64,000 nucleotides of DNA from JAPHTQ01 sp050288165 (lineage in GTDB: Bacteria; Pseudomonadota; Gammaproteobacteria; Thiohalomonadales; Thiohalomonadaceae). Below, one piece after another: positions 33,001 through 37,411 of the stretch. Position numbers and translations under genes: made by a program. The notes beneath the pieces were generated by a model. It made no database searches and was not told the origin of the DNA. It worked only from the letters and a program-made list of their open reading frames with translations. How positions within the stretch are numbered: the first letter of the stretch is position 1; each line of letters begins with the position of its first letter. The stretch spans positions 146,975 through 210,974 of the forward strand of contig JBNKDG010000007.1 of assembly GCA_050288165.1 (NCBI GenBank). Direction: 5' to 3'.

Positions 33001-33945
33001 GACATCCTGGTAGGCAACGGTGCGGACGACGTCCTTATCGGTGGTACAGGCCAGGACATCCTTCAGGGTGGGGAAGGCGACGACATTCTTATCGCCGAAA
33101 CCCCGGCCGATGCAGCGCAACTGGAAGGTGCTCCACTGCTCGCCGAGCCGGACTGCTGTGACGATAATGACCATCATGACAAAGACGATGACGGCCATCA
33201 CGGAAAAACCGATGACCACCATCAGGGCGATGGTGATAATCATTGCGGCAGTCACGATGGCTGTGACGACAACCATCCCTCCACCAATCTGCTCGACGGT
33301 GGTGCCGGCAACGACAAACTCTACGGCGGTGCCGGTAACGACATCCTGATTGGCGGAGCGGGCAACGACATCATCGACACCGGTGCAGGCCACAACCTCA
33401 TCGCCTTCAACCTGGGCGACGGCAATGACACCGTGCTGGCCAATGCCGAAGCGGAAAACACCCTCTCCCTGGGTGGCGGTATCGACCTTTCCGACCTCAG
33501 CTTTAGCAAATCGGGCAACGATCTGGTGCTGGAAATGAGAGGCAGCGACAGCATCACCCTGAGCGACTGGTACAGCAGTGATGACAACCACAACATCGTC
33601 ACCCTGCAAATCATCAGCGAAGCAACGAGTTGCGACGACCACCATGGGCGTGAGCATGAGTCACACCATGACAAACAACGCAAACCCAATGTGCTCAGCC
33701 TCGACTTCAGTGCCCTGACGGACTGCTTTACTCAATCCGGCGTCACCGACCACTGGTCACTGACCGAAGCGAAGCTGAAGCATCACCTCGAACACCACAA
33801 CAGTGAAGACGACATCGTTGGTGGCGATCTGGCAGGCCAGTACGCCCTGCACGGCAGCTTTGACGGCATGAGCTACGATGCCATGCAGGATGCGCTGAAA
33901 GAGGTGAATATGGGTGATAGACGGCGAACTGCTGGAGGTAGGTAG
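15058..33945 (+). CDS. Giant RTX protein with N-terminal T4-type lysozyme domain (6295 aa)
   Basis: The ATG at 15058 is chosen over an in-frame codon at 14956 because AAGGAA lies just upstream and the lysozyme domain starts there. Architecture in residues: about 15-230 GH24/T4-lysozyme-like, with E26, D35 and T41 at the catalytic spacing and TIGIGY following; 230-430 a short RTX stretch; 433-455 a Pro/Gly linker; 462-580 EF-hand-like loops (for example DVNSDGVSQADE at 567); 640-860 a helical region; about 868-4575 some 24 beta-roll modules, each of GGxGxDxxx repeats plus a conserved 85-90-residue cap (FGRG...TIEFA...YLTITDTG...FF...QVEQ). Then come two related segments at 29.1-29.6 and 30.4-30.9 kb, VCBS/cadherin-like repeats (5430-5955), more RTX with a His/Asp/Cys-rich insert, and a C-terminal secretion region. 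No LapA-type retention module is seen. Predicted export is by the upstream ABC/HlyD pair. Confidence 0.9.
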   Translation: MPITDTTSLTAEEFNTQLRAFLLGEEAGRTLPYYDTAGIATIGIGYNLTDSTMRQYVYESMGIVAGSPLGNSLYDVMTRQDFVDRAQAAADAKDWTSLYQVTAEMQQALAEVYGQVFEMTQSQIDEVYTKTITDRVSIVKQALGLDDAQYNVELIALVSVQYNGLFGPGIRNALAFTDPYAARAEAWRQIRYVHADQLWDRRYRESELFGLYGSPHAVSTNEALSVYEMYTTYGEEMYAADLDNGGVDSLVRALRPFANALISEYAPGAGVSPLDILVADNFGGGLSSLSRNRSDVPVLLIGGANAELLTSGLGDDYLIGLGGEDQLFGGGGYDTYIVGDGDVVTDVDDYGSIQLGGVTLSGASRNEGEQYFISSDKSAVYTESGGRIDVWLNGEHIVVNAVTEVHRVEYETYVETGIPSMGITLITYKKDTPPPPSDGPGDGSNGEPPWNDPFDDAQRAVCPVVLDLDGNGAAVVPSEIGVYFDHNGDGFAERTAWLTSGDGLLVRDLDGDGKITTGNELFGDQTIMKNGLAAQNGFEVLKEYDDNQDGVIDAQDLIWSDLQIWQDVNSDGVSQADELHALSDFDVASINLAYSQPGGYRTTATSTYTKMDGSTSNIVDDAFFTSVPWDTVSASSVEVLSDVAALPCLEGYGVVENLHQAISKDETGKLKKLVESFLTAGSVGQRENLMHQILLEWTGSVGIDPSSRQNPHYGTNYDAQKLNVIESFYGATYINTVADSGYIEYDPIPQSVVHLNSAYNAIFEQMYSSLMVQTHLQDLFGSVSVSFDIDANSVSVDAAGAISKIVDVYADYPQYAIELAREFSRVVLSSNRFNTADMSGALDQLRQLDVAVSSYVSGLIASLPANKIDGTDADDVFEGTLGADAFYGAAGNDLMHGNLGADYLVGDAGDDVLYGDEGVDSLFGGYGNDLLDGGQGNDYLVGGLGNDTYIYGRGYGYDRISDTDANVGNFDVVRFTPDIKPSDLTVKRIQYDLLITISDTGEQLRISNFFYEKNQIEQLLFTDGTTWAPADLEVMTFVATESDDYLYAGAGDDVLTGMGGNDSLFANDGNDVLDGGAGYDSLYGGAGDDTYLFGRGYGYDVIYEYDTSSSSMDVIRFAADVSPGDVLVQRNKNGDLYLTITDTNDRLTVSRFFSGSPYQIERVVFTDGTSWTPTELEALALTPTDGSDYLLGGAGDDVISGLGGADEIIGNAGNDTLDGGAGYDYLRGGIGDDTYIFGRGYGHDTILDDDVTVANLDTIQFADDVSPAEISLRRSGNSLYITIIGTDDQIYIPNYFSGERYQIERLLFSDSTVWGAADIIAFVSTPTDGNDNLIGDEDANVISGMDGDDSVSGNGGDDTLNGNAGNDYLNGGSGNDTLDGGSGNDSLHGGLGDDVYLFERGSGKDIIYEYDATTGNIDTIQFSADILPEDVSVRRDNHSLYFTISETGDQLTVYRYYQGGQYKVERVAFDNGVVWTQADIDAIALMPTEGDDYLMGTAGNDVINGLGGNDILNGSSGDDVLDGGAGNDSLQGGDGNDIYRFGRGGGADIISDISSGAGYIDSIEFASDVLPSDVLVRHSGNSLVLTIIDTGDSLTINNFFSGALWKIEAVSFSDGTTWGAADLELLALEPTDGDDYLVGDANDNIINGSDGNDIILGDSGNDTISGGAGYDRLSGGNGNDVYLFGRGSGKDYISERNYTFESFDTIKISSGVMPDEIVIIRSGNDLRLSIVGTDDELTVSNFFYGEQYQIEEIVFDDSTVWAVADIVSMVMLPTDADDYLIGDINHNVISGLGGNDTLIGGDGNDTLGGGEGDDRLYGDSGNDTLNGGAGNDVLRGDIGDDTYIFGRGYGSDIIYENNYKPGNVDTIRIESDVLPADVSVRRVNDDLHLIITDTGDQLTVSNFFADAQYQVEQVIFAGSADVWTPVELEALANIPTDGNDYLVGNSGDNVITGLGGNDTLIGNEGNDTLDGGSGSDFLQGGVGNDILDGGAGDDSLQGGTGNDVYKFGRGSGVDDIYDHDTTAGNIDTIEFAADVAPSDVSVRRSGNNLYLTITDTGDRLTISSFFAGEQYQVEQVIFAGSTDIWTPVELEALANIPTEGNDYLAGNAGDNVINGLGGKDTLIGNEGNDTLDGGAGNDYLQGGTGNDVYKFGRGYGVDNIYDYDTAAGNLDTIEFAADVAPTDVSVRRSGNNLYLTITDTSDYLIISNFFLGAQYQVEQVIFAGSADVWTSAELEALANIPTEGNDYLVGDTGDNVINGLGGNDTLIGNEGNDILDGGAGYDSLQGGMGDDILDGGAGSDSLQGGTGNDVYKFGRGSGADAIYDYDTTAGNLDTIEFAADVAPTDVSVRRSGNNLYLTITDTGDQLTISSFFAGAQYQVEQVIFAGSTDIWTPVELAALANIPTEGDDYLLGNAGDNAINGLGGNDTLIGNEGNDTLDGGAGNDSLQGGIGNDILDGGAGSDYLLGGTGNDVYKFGRGYGSDVIYEYDATAGNLDTIEFAADVAPSDVLVRRIGNNLYLTITDTGDQLTISSFFAGAKYQVEQVIFAGSTDIWTPVELEALANIPTEDDDYLVGDAGDNIINGLGGNDTLIGNEGNDTLDGGAGNDSLQGGAGNDVYKFGRGDGSDTIFDSDATIGNLDTIEFTADIAPTDVSVRRSNNNLYLTITDTGDRLIISNFFSDAQYQVEQVIFAGSTDVWTPVDLEALANIPTEGDDYLAGDAGDNIINGLDGNDTLIGNEGNDTLDGGAGNDSLQGGMGDDTLDGGAGNDSLQGGAGGDVYLFGRGSGNDTILESDTTAGNFDVIRFAADIMPGDVAVRRNDDSLYLTITDTGERLTVSNFFSGSQYQVEQIEFAYDGAVLTAAQIEALVITPTEGDDYLVGDAGDNVINGLGGNDTLVGNAGNDILNGGAGNDLLQGGIGNDVMNGGAGNDSLQGWGGNDVYLFGRGYGQDTIYDPDLTTGNVDVIQFAADVLPSDVTVHRYLSNLILTITGTGDQLTIANFFSGVEYQIEKITFAGTTDIWTPTELEAFANIPTEGNDYLVGDADDNIINGLGGNDTLVGNAGNDTLDGGAGNDRFEGGIGNDVYKFGRGSGIDSIYDYDASAGNSDTIEFAADVAPTDVVVRRSGNDLYLTITDTGDRLTISNFFSGEQCQIEQFSFNDGAVVWTAAELITQTSTATESDDYLVGDAGDNVINGLGGDDTLVGDKGNDTLDGGAGNDSLYGGTGSDIYMFGRGSGSDIVYENDITAGNLDTIEFAADVAPTDVSVHRRGNSLYFTITDTGDRLTISNFFSQEQYQIEQFSFNGGAVVWTAAELIAQISTATEGDDYLVGDAGDNIINGLGGNDTLVGNAGNDTLDGGAGNDRLEGGVGNDVYKFGRGAGSDTVYENDIAAGNRDTIEFAADVMPSDVVVRRSGDTGSLYLTIADTGEQLTVSNFFRDERYQIEQVTFAGRTDVWTVAELIARSSIATEINDCLLGDAGDNVINGLGGNDRLLGNGGNDTLDGGAGDDSLEGNAGDDHLDGGVGNDLLQGGVGNDTLDGGAGTDYLYGGIGNDVYKFGVGSGNDTIYEDDATAGNLDTIEFSAGVMPEGVSVRRSGDNLYLSIIGTNDLLTVSNFFSGEQYQVEQVTFADSTVVWTAAELVAQLSTATEGDDYLVGDAGDNIINGLGGNDTLIGSEGDDILDGGVGNDRLEGGVGNDVYKFGRDYGYDAIFENDITAGNRDTIEFAAGVSPADVSVRRSGDNLNLRIIGTYDQLTISNFFAGEQYQVEQITFTDSTEVWTAADLIAQTSVATEGDDYLVGDAGDNVINGMGGNDTLVGNEGNDTLDGGAGDDRMEGGVGNDVYRFGRGAGYDTIFDSDTTIGNFDTIEFSAGVAPADVSVRRNGNDLYLTITETGERLTISGFFSGERYQVEQITFVDSTEVWTAAELVAQLSTATEGDDYLVGDASDNVMNGLGGNDTLIGNEGNDTLDGGAGNDRLEGGVGNDIYVFGHGAGSDIIIDNDPTVGNLDTIKFAAGVTPADISVSRVGSNLYLKIVSTGEQLNILSFFSGEQYQVEQITFADSTEIWTAAELIAQLSTATEGDDYLVGDAGDNVINGLGGNDTLIGNAGNDTLDGGAGNDFLQGGAGDDVYVFGHGSGSDTIFDSDATIGNLDKIEFAAGVAPTDVSVGRSGNDLYLTIAETGDRLTISSFFSGERYQVEQVTFADSTEVWTAAELIAQTSVATEGDDYLVGDTSDNVMNGLGGNDILIGNDGNDTLDGNSGNDRLYGDAGNDTIGGGVGDDVLHGNDGNDILFGGAGNDQLYGDAGADTLDGGEGNDYLQGGAGDDVYLFGRGSGSDSIYESDATAGNIDTIKVLSGVNPDEVVLKKFGNNLELYIDGAGDKLSISNWFLDDKYKVEKIEFSDGTVWDAEHLNTLFPVDPEASNHFVGNDYANDYLYGSNANDELRGLAYNDNLYGYAGDDFLSGGRGYDNLYGGAGSDTYLFGRGFNYDTIYENDATAGTIDVIRITSDVSPADVVLTRSGTSLQIQIIGTGDRLQVANWFSGNQYQVERLEFSDGTVWSAEQITSQISTPTDGDNYIEGTVGDDVIDALAGDDYVSGAEGNDVLIGGAGNDSLDGGADNDYLDGGDGYDSLYGGDGKDLLLGGASDDYLIAGNGGDVLVGGAGSDYLSGDAGSDVYLINAGDSGLAADDMYDYISDFDSMTEDGAPSLDTDTVSLGGGINFDDVYAYMNVDGWSNGSDSWSESWLTLYIQSTAEAIDIDWQYIEETNGVVTYSDDYRIERIQFLSDAGARIFDLKAIIESRFDEFAAASMDAPIALIDSVAVSQFELTGTVEIAGGDTAMQYALTGQLPAEPLPLYNEIAGTDQDDTLIGTGYDDWLQGLAGNDTLIGLAGDDLLDGGDGNDTLTGGAGIDIFQGGAGDDMFIVEGDDPYYDTFLGGDGFDSIQGGAGDDVIRVNSFDWTSGIELIDGGAGENTISGTGGDDIIDLSSDPEAGSAIEVTNVSRILGDGGDDSIIGTANRDVIYGGDGYDSLFGGDGDDFISGGSLLNDQSVTTEVIDTVYGGNGNDIVMGSDSGVNDNVYGGAGDDILITTKGSGDDLAGGVGSDVYLVNHGFTVPSTDRLGIHDGDDAPNVGAAKDLSGVDTISFGSGIRPDDITASVAHYTWSNNGYVRETMEVSLDLGLPDELVIIKWYQCVTQDGVVTYESDGAIERVQFISDSCMRVYDFKRLIEARWDELMLAEGAVQLFTPEFMSQFDISDTAEIAGGDYAVQYALVGQTPEEVDYDQSMGISGSDADDSLSGTACSNYITGLDGNDVIDAGAGNDIIVGGRGDDVSAGGSGNDRYVFRPGDGHDIIDDSQGTDILFIADGVVASDLECNRIGNDAVLTLITTGDTITLKDWYLNSEGVQHIVFSDGSALDQGVLEELANLPPTANPDSLTAFEDGGIVITPASVLLDNDTDPDPNDVLTVESLSGSAIDAALTLVNGEIHYDIGNRFQELKAGAVVYDTFDYTISDGNGGISTSTVTVTIVGTNDGPVADVDFGAAVEDGPTVTLTAAELLANDYDIDQGDTLSIASVSAQSAAGAAVSLVNGDVQYTIGDLFQELAEGETATDTFEYTIVDSAGATSTATVTMTITGTNDAPIVVADTAAVTEDVTLTATGNVLANDHDIDQGDILSVANAGIYVGQYGTLTLNTDGSYSYALDNSAMAVQSLAEGQLVSESFDYIATDGMAETASTLTISITGTNDAPIVVADTAAVTEDVTLTATGNVLANDHDIDQGDILSVANAGTYVGQYGTLTLNTDGSYSYALDNSSMTVQSLAEGQVVTESFAYTATDGMAETASTLTVSITGTNDAPMVNVPLSDQEAYEEVPFSYQIPADAFIDIDQGDTLSYSATLANGDPLPEWLTFDPTTQTLSSSLPDGEAAGIWSIRVTATDPHGASAYSDFKLDVADLIQGTCEEDTLIGSGLRDVIYGFGDEDILVGNGADDVLIGGTGQDILQGGEGDDILIAETPADAAQLEGAPLLAEPDCCDDNDHHDKDDDGHHGKTDDHHQGDGDNHCGSHDGCDDNHPSTNLLDGGAGNDKLYGGAGNDILIGGAGNDIIDTGAGHNLIAFNLGDGNDTVLANAEAENTLSLGGGIDLSDLSFSKSGNDLVLEMRGSDSITLSDWYSSDDNHNIVTLQIISEATSCDDHHGREHESHHDKQRKPNVLSLDFSALTDCFTQSGVTDHWSLTEAKLKHHLEHHNSEDDIVGGDLAGQYALHGSFDGMSYDAMQDALKEVNMGDRRRTAGGR
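18181..28353 (+). repeat. In-gene array of RTX beta-roll modules, 432 bp basic unit
   Basis: Homologous positions (the residue before 'DDYLVG' or its equivalent) occur at 18181, 18613, 19042, 19525, 19954, 20383, 20869, 21355, 21787, 22273, 22759, 23191, 23677, 24163, 24595, 25027, 25465, 26005, 26437, 26869, 27301 and 27733. The 21 spacings are 432, 486 or 540 bp, give or take 3-6 bp. The differences are whole multiples of 54 bp, that is two nonapeptides. A less regular module starts near 17660 on the left, and another near 28354 follows on the right. Modules between about 20.9 and 23.7 kb are the most alike at DNA level, pointing to recent duplication. Confidence 0.93.
31660..32630 (+). repeat. 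VCBS-type tandem repeats, including two near-identical 321-bp units
   Basis: The junction motif CGGCACCAAC recurs at 31971, 32292 and 32613, exactly 321 bp (107 residues) apart. The two units between are almost identical in DNA ('TNDAPIVVADTAAVTEDV...', '...YGTLTLNTDGSYSYALD'). They belong to the VCBS/cadherin-like repeats common in secreted adhesins. Related but diverged units precede (31345-31970), and a cadherin-like domain follows (32613-32920). Confidence 0.85.
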
Positions 33946-33970
33946 TATCAACTATCCATAAACTGGAGCG

Positions 33971-34008
33971 ATAACGCCCTGCATACCACAGGGCGTTATT
34001 TTCTGTTT
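33971..34008 (+). terminator. Intrinsic terminator after the giant RTX gene
   Basis: A perfect 11-bp stem, ATAACGCCCTG (33971-33981) with CAGGGCGTTAT (33989-33999), a 7-nt loop and a T-rich tail TTTCTGTTTTG. It lies 25 bp after the RTX stop and ends the type I secretion operon. Confidence 0.9.
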
Positions 34009-34325
34009 TGCAGAACTTTATACGAAGTCAGAGTGTTGTATTCATATCGCCAAGCTGCCGCATAAGACCTTTTTCACTGTTTCTATGGTTATATTAGTGG
34101 GACGTAAAATTTTGGTTTGGTAGATGCTTCTCAAACCGGATTTTACTGATGTGAGTTGCCGTACTCTTTCCAGAAGACAGCGAAAGTGGTTATTTTCTAA
34201 AATCTCATTATTAAGTATGAATTATCACCCCTCTGTGTGGATTTTCTTTCATACAGGGAATAGCTCCTTTAATTCTGCGATATAATCTGCATCGATTTTA
34301 CTAACCTTCTATCGAGAGTTATCTG
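34009..34325 (+). promoter_or_regulatory. AT-rich gap with a candidate -10 box for the protease gene
   Basis: No open frame or RNA gene was recognised in this 317-bp stretch. A consensus TATAAT lies at 34281-34286, 39 bp before the protease GTG, but no good -35 is visible 16-18 bp upstream. The terminator before it means the protease is transcribed separately from the RTX operon. Confidence 0.35.
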
Positions 34326-36707
34326 GTGAAATTTGTAACAATCTTTCGATATTGTGTTGCCAGTGCGCTGGCAGCGACTTCGGTGGGGGCTGCTGCGGCC
34401 CAACCCGAATATGTTCCAGGCGAAGTGCTGATTATCCCGGAAACTACTTTCCAGGCCGCCGCCGTGCAGGCGCGAGGGATGGGTGTCCTGAAAACGCACG
34501 TGAGGCGAACCAGTTTCAGCAAGCTGAAGGTTGAACCGGGACAAACTGTCGAGCAGGCGGTGCAGGCGCTCGATAACACCCCAGGGATTCTGCATGCGGA
34601 GCCAAACTACATTTATCACGCTAATGCGACGCTGCCTAACGAACTCTCTTTTGCCGAATACTGGGGATTACAGAATACAGGTCAAACCGTAAATGCCACG
34701 ACTGGTACCAGCGGTGTCGATATCGGCGCAGTAGCCGCCTGGGATAATTTGACCGACTGCTCATCCATTGTCATAGCTGTTATTGATACGGGTGTCGATT
34801 ATAACCATCCCGATCTCTCTTCGGTTATCTGGAACAATGCTGATGAGATTGACGGTAATGGGATTGACGACGACGGTAACGGCTATGTTGATGATGTCCG
34901 TGGTTGGGATTTTGTCCAGAACGACAATGAACCGATGGATTTTAATGAGCATGGTACCCATGTGGCAGGTACCATCGGCGCAGAAGGTAATAATGGTGTT
35001 GGCGGTGTCGGTGTTTGCTGGAAATCGACCATTATGCCGCTACGTGTGCTGGATAGCGTTGGTTCAGGTACGGCTGAGAACATTGCATTGGCTGTTGATT
35101 ATGCAGTAGCCAATGGTGCCAAGGTTATCAACATGAGTTTCAGCGGTATAGGGTCTAGTACGCCACTTTATGATGCGATTGCCAGAGCAAATGTTGCCGG
35201 TGTACTGGTTGTCGCTGCTGCCGGTAATGATGGCACAGACAACGGCATTACGCCGAATTATCCTGCTTCGTATAATCAGTCCAATATCATTTCTGTTGCC
35301 GCGACCGATCAGAATGATGTATTGGCAAGTACTTCCAATTACGGTGTTACGTCTGTCGATATAGCTGCACCAGGTGTCAATATTTACAACGCAAGATTAC
35401 CTGTGCGTTCTACGGTCTCCGGTTGCAGTTGGAATTTTGATGATGGAACGACTCAAGGTTGGAGTGTGAGCGATACCATCGGTGTTACAACAGAAGATGC
35501 CAGTTCTCCTTCCAATAGTATTGCAGATAGTCCGTGGGCGACAAATTACGCCAATAATATGCAGTATGAGGCATGGGCGCCTGCTTGCAATTTGATTGGT
35601 AAGGAAGGGGCAGTGCTGGAGATGGCGTTTAATCTGGATGTGGTTTCTCCAGATGGTTTTTATCCGGCCGTTTTCAATGGCACCACAAAGAAAACACTGA
35701 CCGGTTATACCGGGAACAGTGGTGGATGGGTGTCTGATAGTTTTGATATGACGGAGTGGGATAATACCTCAACTGCACGTGTTGGCTGGATACTGCAAAC
35801 GGATGCGTCTGCTGTGGCCGACGGTGTTCATGTCGATGATGTGTCTGTAACTATTCCTGGTACGACGCATGTTGGTACCGAGTACACTTTTCTCAATGGT
35901 ACCAGTCGGGCTGCAGCACACGTATCCGGTGTTGCCGCTCTGCTGTGGGCGGCGCAACCGAATTTGACGGCCTCTGAAATTCGCACCTTGGTCATCACTA
36001 GCGGCGACCCCGTGCCTGCTCTCGCCAGTTTCGTTGCTTCGGGTAAACGTCTCAATCTGAATAACGGTATGCCCACCGGTATACCCAGCGGGTTGAGTGC
36101 TAGTTCAACATCCGCGACCTCTGCCGATCTCAGCTGGACGGACAACGCTACGAGCGAGACATCTTATGAGGTGTGGCGTAGTGAAGGGGCCGTTTTTTCC
36201 AATATCGCTACTGGTTTGGCGGCGGATAGTACCAGCTATACGGATAACACTATTCCGAGTGAAACAACGGTGACATATCAGGTGAGGGCTGTTGGTGCCA
36301 CAACCCTGGCGAGTAATACCGCAACCGTAATTTCTTCGCCACTGGCTGCAACGGGATTGAGTGCAACGGCAACTTCCAGCAGCACTATCGCGCTCACCTG
36401 GATTGATAACTCCTCGGTTGAGGCAAACTATCGTGTCATGCGCAGCACTGGTGGCGGGTACATTACTGTTACGGCACTGGCAGCAAACAGCACAAGTTAT
36501 ACCGACACGGGACTTACTTCTGAAACCACATATTCATATCAAATTGTGGCTGCCAACAGCAGAGGAATTACCTCTACCAGCAGCAGTGCTTCGGCAACGA
36601 CACCCGTTGCACCTTCAGGTGGCGGTGGCGGTGCGCTGGGTGCTTATCTGCTGCTGATATTGTTGCCGCTGTTCTACCGTATCGTTCCGATATCACGTAG
36701 AAAATAG
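34326..36707 (+). CDS. Subtilisin-like serine protease (S8) with FN3 repeats and GlyGly-CTERM-like tail
   Basis: The product is a 793-residue secreted protease. It has a signal peptide (about 1-25) and an inhibitor-type propeptide (about 28-100, 'PGEVLIIPE...HAEPNYIY'). The S8 catalytic set is Asp154 (VIDTGVD), His209 (HGTHVAG), oxyanion Asn301 (AAGNDGT) and Ser527 (NGTSRAAAHVSG). The usual GTSMAxPH is changed to GTSRAAAH, so the proline after the serine is lost. A beta-rich domain of about 150 residues is inserted between Asn301 and Ser527. Two fibronectin type III domains (about 580-660 and 670-755) precede a Gly-run, membrane helix and basic end (GGGGGALGAYLLLILLPLFY...RRK), a GlyGly-CTERM-like sorting signal. 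It lies next to the RTX operon, but a role in processing the RTX protein is only a guess. GTG start. Confidence 0.88.
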   Translation: MKFVTIFRYCVASALAATSVGAAAAQPEYVPGEVLIIPETTFQAAAVQARGMGVLKTHVRRTSFSKLKVEPGQTVEQAVQALDNTPGILHAEPNYIYHANATLPNELSFAEYWGLQNTGQTVNATTGTSGVDIGAVAAWDNLTDCSSIVIAVIDTGVDYNHPDLSSVIWNNADEIDGNGIDDDGNGYVDDVRGWDFVQNDNEPMDFNEHGTHVAGTIGAEGNNGVGGVGVCWKSTIMPLRVLDSVGSGTAENIALAVDYAVANGAKVINMSFSGIGSSTPLYDAIARANVAGVLVVAAAGNDGTDNGITPNYPASYNQSNIISVAATDQNDVLASTSNYGVTSVDIAAPGVNIYNARLPVRSTVSGCSWNFDDGTTQGWSVSDTIGVTTEDASSPSNSIADSPWATNYANNMQYEAWAPACNLIGKEGAVLEMAFNLDVVSPDGFYPAVFNGTTKKTLTGYTGNSGGWVSDSFDMTEWDNTSTARVGWILQTDASAVADGVHVDDVSVTIPGTTHVGTEYTFLNGTSRAAAHVSGVAALLWAAQPNLTASEIRTLVITSGDPVPALASFVASGKRLNLNNGMPTGIPSGLSASSTSATSADLSWTDNATSETSYEVWRSEGAVFSNIATGLAADSTSYTDNTIPSETTVTYQVRAVGATTLASNTATVISSPLAATGLSATATSSSTIALTWIDNSSVEANYRVMRSTGGGYITVTALAANSTSYTDTGLTSETTYSYQIVAANSRGITSTSSSASATTPVAPSGGGGGALGAYLLLILLPLFYRIVPISRRK

Positions 36708-36721
36708 TGGTGAGAGAAAAT

Positions 36722-36745
36722 GCCGCGAATGCGGCCTTTTCTTTT
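36722..36745 (+). terminator. Intrinsic terminator after the S8 protease
   Basis: GCCGC-GAAT-GCGGC (36722-36735) followed by CTTTTCTTTT, 15 bp after the protease stop. It marks the right edge of the accessory island and argues against an rnhB start upstream of it. Confidence 0.82.
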
Positions 36746-36772
36746 ACCGGTCCAGCCGGGATAATCCCCACC

Positions 36773-37411
36773 ATGCAAACTTCCTTCGATTTTTCTTCCA
36801 CTGAAATTCTCGTCGCCGGTGTCGACGAAGTAGGGCGTGGTCCATTGGCCGGGCCGGTGGTGACTGCGGCGGTGATCCTCGATCCGGAAAAGCCCATCGC
36901 CGGGTTGGCCGATTCCAAGGCGATCTCGGAGAAGAAGCGCGATAAGCTCTTCGACGAGATCAAGGAGAAGGCGCTGGCCTGGGCCATTGGTCGTTGTGAG
37001 GTGGAGGAGATCGATGAACTCAACATCCTCCAGGCGACTATGGTGGCGATGCAGCGGGCGGTGGCCGGACTCAACCCTCAGCCGCAGCATGCGCTGATTG
37101 ATGGTAACCGTTGTCCCAGACTGCCGTGTACCGCTGAGGCGATAGTGAAAGGGGATAGCAAGGTAGCGGCGATTAGCGCCGCGTCGATCATCGCCAAGGT
37201 AACCCGCGACCGGGAGATGGTGGAGATGGACAAGCTCTATCCCGGCTACGGCCTGGCCGGGCACAAGGGTTATCCCAGCAAGATGCATATTGAGGCGTTG
37301 CAGCGGCTTGGGGTGACGCCGATCCATCGGCGCAGTTTTGGCCCGGTGGCGAGAGCGTTGGAAGAAAAGAAACAGCCACAAAAGAGATGGACACGGAACA
37401 CACGGAAGTGA
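36773..37411 (+). CDS. rnhB: RNase HII
   Basis: The 212-residue enzyme removes ribonucleotides from DNA (Mn/Mg-dependent). The catalytic block GVDEVGRGPLAGPVV is near the N terminus; 'LADSKAISEKKRD', 'IDGNRCP', 'KGDSKVAAISAASIIAKVTRD' and 'GLAGHKGYPSKMH' follow. The ATG at 36773 is chosen because an in-frame GTG at 36707 would read through the terminator hairpin. The last ten or so codons, encoding a basic tail (RWTRNTRK), are written by one arm of an intergenic inverted repeat, so the C terminus has been replaced or extended. In relatives rnhB follows lpxB directly; here 26 kb separates them. Confidence 0.95.
   Translation: MQTSFDFSSTEILVAGVDEVGRGPLAGPVVTAAVILDPEKPIAGLADSKAISEKKRDKLFDEIKEKALAWAIGRCEVEEIDELNILQATMVAMQRAVAGLNPQPQHALIDGNRCPRLPCTAEAIVKGDSKVAAISAASIIAKVTRDREMVEMDKLYPGYGLAGHKGYPSKMHIEALQRLGVTPIHRRSFGPVARALEEKKQPQKRWTRNTRK

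Noticed and set aside
36707..36772. Upstream GTG start for rnhB
   Set aside because: It would require translation through the GCCGC-GAAT-GCGGC terminator hairpin and adds residues absent from the family.
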